Source: JBMNKL01 sp050261495 (lineage in GTDB: Bacteria; Bacillota; Clostridia; Acetivibrionales; DTU013). From it: a stretch of 34,191 nucleotides of DNA. How positions within the stretch are numbered: the first letter of the stretch is position 1; the number at the start of each line of letters is the position of its first letter. The stretch spans positions 1 to 34,191 of the forward strand of contig JBLNDI010000044.1 of the NCBI GenBank assembly GCA_050261495.1. The letters run 5' to 3'. The notes beneath the pieces were generated by a model, which did no database searches, had not been told where the DNA came from, and saw only the letters and a list, made by a program, of their open reading frames with translations. The translations under genes and the position numbers were made by a program. This document shows, piece after piece, positions 8,887 through 16,328 of the stretch.

Positions 8887-10866
8887 ATGGAGGGCTTGGC
8901 ATTTAGACAGGTGCATTTGGATTTTCATACCTCGGAAGCGATAGGCAGAATCGGTTTTAAATTTTCAAAGGAGCAGTTCCAGAAAGCGCTTAAATTAGGT
9001 CATGTTAACTCTGTCACTGTTTTTTCAAAATGTCATCATGGGTGGGCATACTACCCCAGCAAGGTGAATGAAATGCATCCCGGATTGGATTTTGACTTAT
9101 TGGGAGCAATGATTGATGCAGCCCATGAAATCGGTGTAAAGACGCCTGTATATATTTCAGCAGGATTGGATGAAAAAATGGCAAGACGGCATCCGGAATG
9201 GCTGATCAGGGATAAGGATGAAAAAACGAAATGGGCTCCAGATTTTATGACACCGGGATATCATCAATTCTGTTTTAGCAGTCCTTATTTGGACTACCTT
9301 CTGGCGCAGATCAAGGAAGTTATTGAAAACTATGATGTTGACGGCCTTTTTCTTGATATTGCAGGAGAGAGTGTATGCTATTGTCAGAACTGCATAAATA
9401 CGCTGCTCAGAGAAGGGAAAGATCCAAGGGAAACCCGGGCTGTTATTGAATTGGGCAAAAAAATTTATGCCGTCTATGCCAATAAAGTTTGGAAGCTGGT
9501 GCAGAGCATTAAGCCGGGCTTGAGAATATTTCACAATAGCGGGCACATAACCAGGGGGAGAAGAGATCTAGTGGCATTGAACACCCATTTGGAATTGGAA
9601 TCATTGCCGACCGGAGGATGGGGATATGATCATTTTCCACTTTCTGTCCGCTATGTGCAAAACCTTGGTGTGGAATACCTTGGGATGACCGGCAGGTTCC
9701 ATACATCATGGGGAGAATTCGGGGGGTTCAAGCATCCGAATGCTCTACGGTATGAGACAGCCTTGTGTATAGCGAACGGAGCACGATGTTCAATAGGAGA
9801 TCAATTGCATCCGGACGGAAGGATGGATGAGGCGACATATGCTTTGATTAGCGCAGCATACGGCGAGGTGGAGAAAAAAGAAGCCTGGTGCACGGATGCC
9901 TGCAATATTGCCGATGTTGCTTTGCTTTCGCTGGAAGCGGTAAAATCATATAGAGGAGAAGAACGGGACGCAAACGTTGCTGCGATTGATTCAGGTGCAG
10001 TCAGAATACTATTGGAAGGTAAAATTCTTTTCGATGTGATTGATATTGAAGAAATCTTTGAAAGATATAAGGTGATAATTCTTCCTGATGAAGTAAGGAT
10101 AGATTCATACCTGAAACAAAAATTTGAGCAGTACCTGCAGCAAGGAGGTAAAATTTTGGCAACCGGAGAATCAGGATTATGTGTCAATGGAAACGAGTTT
10201 GAAATTGACCTGGGAGTGCGATGGATCGGCCCAAACCCATACAAGCCAGATTATTTTAGACCTAATTTCAAGCTGAAAAGCTTTGATTATACTTCCTTTG
10301 TATTCTATTCCCAAGGGCAGAAGGTTGAACTTAACGGCGGACTGGTATTAGGGAACAGGGAAGATCCGTATTTCAACCGGGATATCTTTAATTTTTGTTC
10401 ACACCAGCATGCACCTAACAGCAATAAATACGGCGGTCCTGGAATGGTTGAAAACCAGAACGGCATTTACTTTGCATGGAAAGTATTTGAAGACTATGCC
10501 ACAAAAGGCAGTCTTGCTTTGAAAGAGTCCGTCCTTTATGCCTTGGAAAGATTGCTTGGAGAGCCTACTCTTGAAACCAATCTTCCGGCGCAAGGAATAG
10601 TTACACTTACTGAACAGCGAAAACAGAAACGATTCATTAATCACTTGCTATACGCATCACCAGTTAAGCGAGGTAACGGCATAGAGGTAATTGAGGATAT
10701 AATTCCTATTTATAATATTGAAGTGAAAATAAGGATTCCTTATATGGCGAAAAAAGTATATCTCGCGCCTCAGATGCAAGAACTTGACTTTTTGCAGCAG
10801 GGGGGATTTATAAGGTATATTGTCCCAAAACTTGAATGCCATCAAATGGTAGTAATTGATTATTAA
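8887..10866 (+). CDS. GHL6/GH151-like glycoside hydrolase with beta-galactosidase-trimerisation-like domain
   Basis: A cytoplasmic 659-residue protein. It begins RQVHLDFHTSEAIGRIG, a hallmark start of the hypothetical glycosyl hydrolase 6 group, which overlaps GH151 alpha-L-fucosidase-like enzymes. The barrel continues with YDVDGLFLDIAGES and the cysteine cluster CYCQNC near residue 165, then GWGYDHFP and MTGRFHTSWGEFGG. From about residue 345 (VALLSLEA) to 440 (GGKILATGESG) the sequence looks like the glutaminase-like beta-galactosidase trimerisation domain. The ATG at 8887 follows GGGAGGTG at 8870-8877; a GTG at 8875 lies inside that site and is rejected. The substrate is unknown: fucosidase activity would suit N-glycan breakdown with the GH38-like enzyme, but other alpha- or beta-glycosides are possible. 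It is the last gene of the cluster. Confidence 0.78.
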   Translation: MEGLAFRQVHLDFHTSEAIGRIGFKFSKEQFQKALKLGHVNSVTVFSKCHHGWAYYPSKVNEMHPGLDFDLLGAMIDAAHEIGVKTPVYISAGLDEKMARRHPEWLIRDKDEKTKWAPDFMTPGYHQFCFSSPYLDYLLAQIKEVIENYDVDGLFLDIAGESVCYCQNCINTLLREGKDPRETRAVIELGKKIYAVYANKVWKLVQSIKPGLRIFHNSGHITRGRRDLVALNTHLELESLPTGGWGYDHFPLSVRYVQNLGVEYLGMTGRFHTSWGEFGGFKHPNALRYETALCIANGARCSIGDQLHPDGRMDEATYALISAAYGEVEKKEAWCTDACNIADVALLSLEAVKSYRGEERDANVAAIDSGAVRILLEGKILFDVIDIEEIFERYKVIILPDEVRIDSYLKQKFEQYLQQGGKILATGESGLCVNGNEFEIDLGVRWIGPNPYKPDYFRPNFKLKSFDYTSFVFYSQGQKVELNGGLVLGNREDPYFNRDIFNFCSHQHAPNSNKYGGPGMVENQNGIYFAWKVFEDYATKGSLALKESVLYALERLLGEPTLETNLPAQGIVTLTEQRKQKRFINHLLYASPVKRGNGIEVIEDIIPIYNIEVKIRIPYMAKKVYLAPQMQELDFLQQGGFIRYIVPKLECHQMVVIDY

Positions 10867-10934
10867 GGCTCAAGGGGTTTTTTGAAGAAAAGCAGAATTT
10901 TAATAACAACTTTGGGATTCCAATATCTTGCTGA

Positions 10935-10963
10935 TTGATTTTAGGGAAATCATGTGCTAAGAT
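10935..10963 (+). promoter_or_regulatory. Possible sigma-A promoter for the ykuK leader
   Basis: TTGATT at 10935-10940 and TAAGAT at 10958-10963 are separated by 17 bases. Transcription would begin near 10970, giving a leader of about 150 bases before ykuK. The match is moderate, and the region is AT-rich, so chance is possible. Confidence 0.4.
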
Positions 10964-10994
10964 AAAGTATATATTTTTTGAAAGGGATGAGTGT

Positions 10995-11150
10995 ATGAGT
11001 ATGAGGCGATTGCGGGATTTGTTCAAACCAGGCGTCCATACTCGTTTTGTCTCTAAACCGGACGGAAAATGCCCTGTGAATAAAATCCCTTCACAGGGCT
11101 TATTTTTTGGAGGCTATATCAATGTTACTCGGAAACTCGCTTGCAATTGA
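10995..11150 (+). CDS. Possible 51-residue leader ORF overlapping the start of ykuK
   Basis: An ATG preceded by AAAGGGATGA (10981-10990) opens a 51-codon frame starting MSMRRLRDLF and ending after the ykuK start. It reads through the terminator-like hairpin at 11071-11108 and overlaps ykuK by 29 bases in another frame. I recognise no family. It could be a regulatory upstream ORF, or simply an open frame by chance; the good ribosome binding site is the only positive evidence for translation. Confidence 0.3.
   Translation: MSMRRLRDLFKPGVHTRFVSKPDGKCPVNKIPSQGLFFGGYINVTRKLACN
11071..11108 (+). terminator. Intrinsic terminator-like hairpin directly before the ykuK ribosome binding site
   Basis: GCCCTGTGAA (11071-11080) and TTCACAGGGC (11090-11099) form a perfect 10-bp stem with a 9-base loop, followed by TTATTTTTT. 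The T-run runs straight into the GGAGGC of ykuK. It either ends a short transcript begun near 10970 or acts as an attenuator for ykuK. It could also be the distant terminator of the glycan operon that stops at 10866. Confidence 0.75.
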
Positions 11151-11664
11151 TGAAAACACTGTGTTCAGCAGTATTAAGAAAACCGGGCTTAGCTTCGAAC
11201 AGGTGTGCCAGGATATTATTGAGTTTATTAAAGCGGATACGGACAGCTCCTACCGGATATCCGTGGGCACGGATTCGCAGGTAGGCAACACGACCGTTTT
11301 CGTATCATGCATCGTCATTCACAGGGTCGGGAAAGGCGCGATCGGTTTTTTGCATAAATGCGAATTGCAACGGGCGGTAACAAACCTGCGTGAAAAGATA
11401 TACCTCGAGACATGCGCCAGCCTGCAGTTGGCTTACATGTTTGATGAAGAGACGATGGAGCGGATTGTGCAGGCACTTGGACCAAACAGGAAAAATAAGG
11501 GTGTTACGTTTGAATTTCACATAGATATAGGGACCAAGGGACAGACCAAAAGCCTCATCAATGAAATGGTCGGAATGATAAAGGGTTTGAATTTCATCCC
11601 GAAAATCAAGCCGGACAGTTATTGCGCCAGTTGTTTTGCCGACAAGTACACCAAGGCAATGTAA
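11122..11664 (+). CDS. ykuK: YkuK-type RNase H-like protein (DUF458)
   Basis: A soluble 180-residue protein of the YkuK/DUF458 family, which has an RNase H-like fold and no firmly known role. Diagnostic stretches are YRISVGTDSQVG, with the acidic residue on the first strand, CIVIHRVGKGAIGF, and EFHIDIGTKGQTKSLINEMVGMI. The ATG at 11122 is chosen because GGAGGC at 11109-11114 is 7 bases upstream; a TTG at 11107 falls before that site. It appears to be transcribed alone behind the leader with the 11071-11108 hairpin, and about 130 bases separate it from the next gene. Confidence 0.85.
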   Translation: MLLGNSLAIDENTVFSSIKKTGLSFEQVCQDIIEFIKADTDSSYRISVGTDSQVGNTTVFVSCIVIHRVGKGAIGFLHKCELQRAVTNLREKIYLETCASLQLAYMFDEETMERIVQALGPNRKNKGVTFEFHIDIGTKGQTKSLINEMVGMIKGLNFIPKIKPDSYCASCFADKYTKAM

Positions 11665-11794
11665 ATTCAAAATTTTGCATGTCAGAGAATACTAAAGGCC
11701 GCCTCGGCATAAAAATAACGTAGGGGAAAATGCTTGGCAGTATTTCCGGTCGCGTTGCCGGTACTGTCTTGTTAAGTTGAGAGGTGGCCATATA

Positions 11795-12553
11795 ATGAAA
11801 AAAATCATATCAATTGCAACGCTTTTTATTTTTTTAATGTTAATGCTGTCAGGATGCGGCGTTCTGCAAGAACTTGGATTGCAGGAAAGCCCGGACGATG
11901 AGCTTCGGCCGGTAAGCAGCATTGTTATCGGGGAATCGGAAGCAAGCAAGCTGACTGAAAAAACTCCTGTCCGCCTTTATTTCGCAAACGCCGATAATAC
12001 GAAGCTGAAGCTTGAAATCAGGTATATTGACCTCAGGGACGAGGAAAAGAATGCAAGCAGCCTGGCGTCCGCGATTATAAATGAACTGATCAAGGGGCCT
12101 TCAAATGAAACGACGCATAAAAGGACCGTCCCTGCCGAAGCCAAGCTTCGCACACCGGTGAGCATCAACGGGAAAGTTGCAACCGTGGATATGTCCAAGG
12201 AGTTTAAAACAAAGCATCCCGGCGGGAAAGACGCCGAGAAGATGACAATTTATTCCATCGTCAACTCGCTGACGGAGCTTGAAGAAATTGAAAAGGTCAA
12301 GTTTACCATAGACGGCAAAACCCAGAAAGAATTCATGGGCAATTTCAAGTTTGACGCGCTGTTCCCGAGAAGCCCGCAGCTTATAAGCAAAGAAACGGGA
12401 GAGGCTCCGGTGATAACGAGCGATGATGATGCGGACGCCGTAAACATGGAAATCGACGGAACGGTTTCCGGGGATGAGCCGGAAGGCGCAAAATCCAGGG
12501 AGACTGCGGGACAGGACGGGGAAACGGTAGACGGGCTGGATATACTGGAATAA
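11795..12553 (+). CDS. GerMN-domain lipoprotein (GerM-like, sporulation/germination)
   Basis: A 252-residue lipoprotein. Residues 1-20 are a signal peptide with lipobox LSGC, so Cys21 is lipidated. One GerMN domain covers roughly residues 50-190: VRLYFANADNTKL, ASAIINELIKGPSNE, then VATVDMSKEF and IYSIVNSLTEL. B. subtilis GerM has two such domains and acts in sporulation and germination; single-domain lipoproteins are common in clostridia, where their role is less clear. The C-terminal 50 residues are acidic and look disordered. GAGGTGG at 11781-11787 supports the ATG at 11795 over a TTG at 11777. The gene converges with the glycosyltransferase at 12569, with no clear hairpin in the 15 bases between them. 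Confidence 0.85.
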   Translation: MKKIISIATLFIFLMLMLSGCGVLQELGLQESPDDELRPVSSIVIGESEASKLTEKTPVRLYFANADNTKLKLEIRYIDLRDEEKNASSLASAIINELIKGPSNETTHKRTVPAEAKLRTPVSINGKVATVDMSKEFKTKHPGGKDAEKMTIYSIVNSLTELEEIEKVKFTIDGKTQKEFMGNFKFDALFPRSPQLISKETGEAPVITSDDDADAVNMEIDGTVSGDEPEGAKSRETAGQDGETVDGLDILE

Positions 12554-12568
12554 GCGACGGCGCACGTT

Positions 12569-13534
12569 TCAGGACGTTTCGTCACCTTTGCCTTCGTTAC
12601 CGAAGTTTTTCTTGAGGCTGATAATAAACAAAGGCCTCCCCTTGACTTCGTCATATATCCGTGACGTATATTCACCCAGGATACCTGTCATTATGAGCAT
12701 AAAGCCGCTGAAGACCAGGCTGGCCGCCAACGCGAGAGACCAGCCTGGTACTAATGTGTCCGTAAACAACAGTTCATATATTATTGCAGCCAGGTAGATA
12801 AAACCGGCAATTGACGCGGCAGCGCCCAGGTACATGGAAAACCTCAGGGGCTTGCTTGAAAAGGAAATGATAGCGTCAGCGGCAAACCTTATCATCTTTT
12901 TAAGCGGGTATTTTGTGACGCCGGCAAAGCGCTCTTCCCTTACAAACTTTACGTCGGTTTGCCTGAAACCGGCCCAGCTGACAAGCCCCCTGACATACCT
13001 GTTTCTTTCCGGGAGTTCATTCAGGACGTTGCACACATTCCTGTCAATCAACCTGAAATCGCCAGTATCTTCCGGCATCTTGACATCGGCGAGACGGTTC
13101 AGCGTCCTGTAAAAAATTCTGGCCGTGGTTTTTTTGAATAAGGTTTCCCCTTCCCTTTTTATTCTCCTGCCGTATACTACATTGTATCCTTCTTTCCATT
13201 TCCTGATCATATCGGGAATAACTTCGGGCGGATCCTGGAGGTCGGCGTCTATCACAATAACCGCGTCGCCCGACGAGTGTTTCATGCCGGCCGTTATGGC
13301 GGCCTGGTGCCCGAAATTCCTCGAGAAGCTTATAAGTTTCACCCTTTTGTCCTTGTCGCAGATTTCCTTCGCCAGTTCCAACGTATTATCCCGGCTTCCG
13401 TCGTTTACGAATATTATTTCGTATTCTTCGCCAAGCGACGCCATTACCCGGGAAAGCCTCCTGTAGGTTTCCGCTATAACCGCTTCTTCGTTATATACCG
13501 GCACAACAACGGAGTAAAGTACATTTTCACCCAT
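12569..13534 (-). CDS. GT2 glycosyltransferase, polyprenyl-phosphate type (DPMS/GtrB-like), two C-terminal membrane helices
   Basis: A 321-residue enzyme of glycosyltransferase family 2. The catalytic domain shows VVVPVYNEE near the start, EIIFVNDGSRDNT, SRNFGHQAA and the metal-binding IDADLQDPPE. The end of the domain contains ERNRYVRGLVSW. Two membrane helices follow at about residues 230-255 and 265-290. Such enzymes move a sugar from a nucleotide donor to polyprenyl phosphate at the inner face of the membrane for wall or surface glycans. On the minus strand AGGTGA lies just before the ATG at 13534; a more upstream in-frame ATG lacks a site. It is the only minus-strand gene seen here, divergent from ddl. 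Confidence 0.9.
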   Translation of the reverse strand: MGENVLYSVVVPVYNEEAVIAETYRRLSRVMASLGEEYEIIFVNDGSRDNTLELAKEICDKDKRVKLISFSRNFGHQAAITAGMKHSSGDAVIVIDADLQDPPEVIPDMIRKWKEGYNVVYGRRIKREGETLFKKTTARIFYRTLNRLADVKMPEDTGDFRLIDRNVCNVLNELPERNRYVRGLVSWAGFRQTDVKFVREERFAGVTKYPLKKMIRFAADAIISFSSKPLRFSMYLGAAASIAGFIYLAAIIYELLFTDTLVPGWSLALAASLVFSGFMLIMTGILGEYTSRIYDEVKGRPLFIISLKKNFGNEGKGDETS

Positions 13535-13834
13535 AATAATCACCTGCAGGCAATAGTTTTCCATTTTGCGCAATTTATAATTCAGTTTTCAAGTATTTTA
13601 TACGGCGGTTAGCGCAAATACGGCGTCATTAATGTGTTTTCCTGCAAATTTCGCCAATGTCGATCACCCTATACCGGTCAATCATTCCAAAGGGTTGAAG
13701 TCGCTGTACTTAAATAGTAAAATAAACAATATAATTTAAGGGCAGTATTTAATAATGCTTCTTTGCCGCAAATAATATACGCCGTGCAGACAGGCATTTT
13801 AATGCTGATATCATAAATTAGGGCGGTATAAAAA
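13535..13834. other. Intergenic region between the divergent glycosyltransferase and ddl genes
   Basis: About 300 bases with no gene. It must hold promoters in both directions. A TATAAT at 13730-13735 faces ddl, but the expected -35 position reads TACTTA, so the match is weak. TACGGCG occurs twice near 13600-13625. No hairpin with a U-tract or known riboswitch was found by eye. Confidence 0.5.
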
Positions 13835-14929
13835 ATGGGAGATAAAAAAAGAATAGCCGTTATTTTCGGGGGACAATCGTCCGAGCATGAAGTATCCAGG
13901 TTTTCAGCAGAATCAGTAATAAGGAATATAAACACCGACAAATTTGATGTAGCCATGATAGGCATCACGAGGGAAGGGCGTTGGCTTGCCTATGACGGAC
14001 CCGTCGGACTTATCGGGACGGGGGAATGGCAGGCGCTGGCAGAATCGAGGCAGAAGACGGGGCAGGCCTTGCTTACCGCCGGAACGGCAATAGCGGAGGC
14101 TGAAAAGGATAACAAAAAAATCGATGTGATATTCCCCGTCCTGCATGGCATAAACGGCGAGGACGGGACAATCCAGGGGCTTTTCGAAATGGCCGGCATT
14201 CCGTATGTCGGATGCGGGGTAATGAGTTCCGCGTTGTGCATGGATAAGGCATATGCAAAGCAGATATTTGAAAAAGAAGGCTTGCGGCAAGGCAAATACC
14301 TGGTATATAGCAGAAAAAAAGTCGAGCAGGGAATGGACGATATAATCTCAGAGGTGGAAAGGACGCTGACGTATCCTTGCTTTGTCAAGCCGTCCAATGC
14401 AGGTTCCTCGGTCGGCGTCACCAAGGCGCATGACCGCGGTGAGCTTGTACCGGCTTTGCACCTGGCTGCGAAATACGACAGGCGCATTCTTGTCGAGGAG
14501 TTTATTGACGGAAGGGAAGCGGAGTGCGCCGTGCTGGGAAATGACAATCCTATTGCGTCGACCGTGGGCGAAGTGGTACCGTGCAATGAGTTTTACGATT
14601 ACGAGGCCAAGTATTTATCCGGCGATAAATCGGAAATCATCATACCGGCAAAATTCCCGGGCGATGTTATCGAAAAAATCAGGGATTATTCGCTGAGGGC
14701 TTTCAGGGCGCTTGACTGTTCCGGGCTTGCAAGGGTTGACTTTTTTGTAAGAAAAGATAATAATGAAGTCTATATCAACGAAATCAACACGATGCCGGGT
14801 TTTACGCCGATAAGCATGTATTCGAAACTGTGGGCGGCCTCGGGCATACCTTACGCGGAACTAATCGAGAGGCTGGTAGAGCTTGCATTGGAACGGCATG
14901 AGGACAACCGGAGGCATATAGACCTCTGA
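13835..14929 (+). CDS. ddl: D-alanine--D-alanine ligase
   Basis: An ATP-grasp ligase of 364 residues that joins two D-Ala for peptidoglycan. The N-terminus has GGQSSEHEVS. HGINGEDGTIQGLFEMAGIP gives the substrate loop, GSSVGVTKA the phosphate-binding loop, and EINTMPGFTPISMYSKLW the metal-binding end. The omega loop reads YDYEAKY, with the Tyr expected of D-Ala-D-Ala ligases and not the sequence of D-Ala-D-Lac (VanA-type) enzymes, so no vancomycin-resistance role is suggested. The length is in the normal range. The ATG at 13835 has only a weak AGGGCGG upstream. murI follows in the same direction after 54 bases, a wall-precursor pair. Confidence 0.95.
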   Translation: MGDKKRIAVIFGGQSSEHEVSRFSAESVIRNINTDKFDVAMIGITREGRWLAYDGPVGLIGTGEWQALAESRQKTGQALLTAGTAIAEAEKDNKKIDVIFPVLHGINGEDGTIQGLFEMAGIPYVGCGVMSSALCMDKAYAKQIFEKEGLRQGKYLVYSRKKVEQGMDDIISEVERTLTYPCFVKPSNAGSSVGVTKAHDRGELVPALHLAAKYDRRILVEEFIDGREAECAVLGNDNPIASTVGEVVPCNEFYDYEAKYLSGDKSEIIIPAKFPGDVIEKIRDYSLRAFRALDCSGLARVDFFVRKDNNEVYINEINTMPGFTPISMYSKLWAASGIPYAELIERLVELALERHEDNRRHIDL

Positions 14930-14983
14930 AGTTCCGTATAAGCTTGACATGTTTTTAGCATATGATCTTGGGGGAATACATAT

Positions 14984-15793
14984 ATGGACAACAGGCCAAT
15001 AGGCGTATTTGATTCGGGACTTGGAGGCCTTACTGTCTTTAAGGAAATCACGGCTTTCATGCCGGGCGAAAGCGTAATCTATTTCGGGGACAGCGCACGT
15101 GCTCCCTATGGAACCAAATCGAGGGAAACCATAATAAAATACACGCTTCAGAATGTCCGTTTTTTATTGAGTCATGACATAAAGATGCTGGTTATGGCTT
15201 GCAACACCATGAGCGCTTTCAGCTACGAACAGGTAAGAAAGAGCTTTGACATACCCGTCATAGAGGTAATAGGAGCCGGGGCCGTAACGGCGGTTAAGCA
15301 GACTAAAAACAAGAAGATAGGCGTGATAGGAACAACCGCCACGATAAACAGCGGGGTCTACGAGAAAGCTATAAACAGGCTGGATAATACTGTTGAAATA
15401 TACCAGAAAGCTTGCCCGCTTTTTGTGCCGCTGGTGGAAGAAGGACGGGAATGGTGGGAAAACGATATAGCAATGCGGATAGCGGAGACTTACCTATTTC
15501 CGCTTAAACAAAAGGGCATTGATACGCTGGTGCTGGGCTGCACCCATTACCCGCTGCTTCAAAAAACAATTTCCGAAATCATGGGCGGCGTGAACCTTGT
15601 AAGCTCTGCACTTGAAGTCGCAAGGGTTGTAAAAAACACAATCATTGACAACAATATGCAAAGAGATTCGAGGTATAAACCGGTTTACAGGTACTATACC
15701 AGCGACAGCATCGAAAAGTTTGAGCAGCTTTGCAGCATTATCCTGGGGAAAGCCGTCAATTCAGCTGAGAAAATTGATATTGAAAAATATTGA
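14984..15793 (+). CDS. murI: Glutamate racemase
   Basis: A 269-residue cytoplasmic enzyme making D-glutamate for peptidoglycan. The family motifs are FDSGLGGLTVF at the start, YFGDSARAPYGTKS, ACNTMSA with catalytic Cys73, and GCTHYPLL with the second catalytic Cys186. Length and spacing are normal for MurI/RacE. The ribosome binding site is a weak GGGGG 8-10 bases before the ATG. It lies between ddl and a ywiB-like gene on the same strand, likely in one transcript with ddl. Confidence 0.96.
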   Translation: MDNRPIGVFDSGLGGLTVFKEITAFMPGESVIYFGDSARAPYGTKSRETIIKYTLQNVRFLLSHDIKMLVMACNTMSAFSYEQVRKSFDIPVIEVIGAGAVTAVKQTKNKKIGVIGTTATINSGVYEKAINRLDNTVEIYQKACPLFVPLVEEGREWWENDIAMRIAETYLFPLKQKGIDTLVLGCTHYPLLQKTISEIMGGVNLVSSALEVARVVKNTIIDNNMQRDSRYKPVYRYYTSDSIEKFEQLCSIILGKAVNSAEKIDIEKY

Positions 15794-15848
15794 AGCTGGT
15801 GATAAAGTTAATTGCGTTGCATGACAATAGGAGAGGTGCGTGTTTTAT

Positions 15849-16328
15849 ATGGATAAGAACGTCATAATATCGGTAAAGGGCACGCAGAGCGCAAATGACC
15901 GGGATGCCGGCGTACTGGAATTTATTACTGAAGGCAGGTATTATAAAACGGATGAGGCATATTACGTAACTTACGACGAAAGCGACATTACGGGGATGAG
16001 CGGGACGAGGACAACGCTGAAGGTGACGGACGGGGTGGTGACGCTCATAAGGGTCGGGGCCGTAAACTCGCAATTCGTCTTTCAGCAGGGCCAAAAACAT
16101 ATTTCTTATTATGACACGGAGTACGGTGCGTTCACCGTCGGAGTACTTGCAAACGAGGTGGATATAAAGATCGATGACCACGGGGGTGAAATCCGGGTCG
16201 GGTATCAGCTTGAAATTGACAATAATAATACTGGAAATAATGATTTTTGCATGTTAATTAGAGAGGCAGGACAGACTGATGAGAAACATTATAGAAGAAC
16301 TAAGGGAGCAAGTCCGGAATACAGTTAG
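15849..16328 (+). CDS. ywiB: DUF1934 beta-barrel protein (YwiB-like)
   Basis: A 159-residue soluble protein of DUF1934, a calycin-like beta-barrel family with no established function. Visible features are VIISVKGTQ, TEGRYYKTDEAYYVTYDES, and GQKHISYYDTEYGAFTVGVLA. The ATG at 15849 is used because GAGAGGTG at 15831-15838 is 10 bases upstream; a GTG at 15840 is too close. Its last 17 codons overlap the beginning of argS, so the two are probably translationally coupled. The same pair, ywiB next to argS, is known in Bacillus. The C-terminal tail past about residue 140 extends beyond the barrel and may be poorly conserved because it shares bases with argS. Confidence 0.82.
   Translation: MDKNVIISVKGTQSANDRDAGVLEFITEGRYYKTDEAYYVTYDESDITGMSGTRTTLKVTDGVVTLIRVGAVNSQFVFQQGQKHISYYDTEYGAFTVGVLANEVDIKIDDHGGEIRVGYQLEIDNNNTGNNDFCMLIREAGQTDEKHYRRTKGASPEYS

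Noticed and set aside
13990..14586. Minus-strand open frame of 198 codons inside ddl
   Set aside because: Composition follows the ddl frame; ddl motifs cover the region.
13835..14929. ddl considered as a D-Ala-D-Lac (vancomycin-resistance type) ligase
   Set aside because: The omega loop has YDYEAKY, with the Tyr of D-Ala-D-Ala ligases, and no vanH or vanX genes are near.
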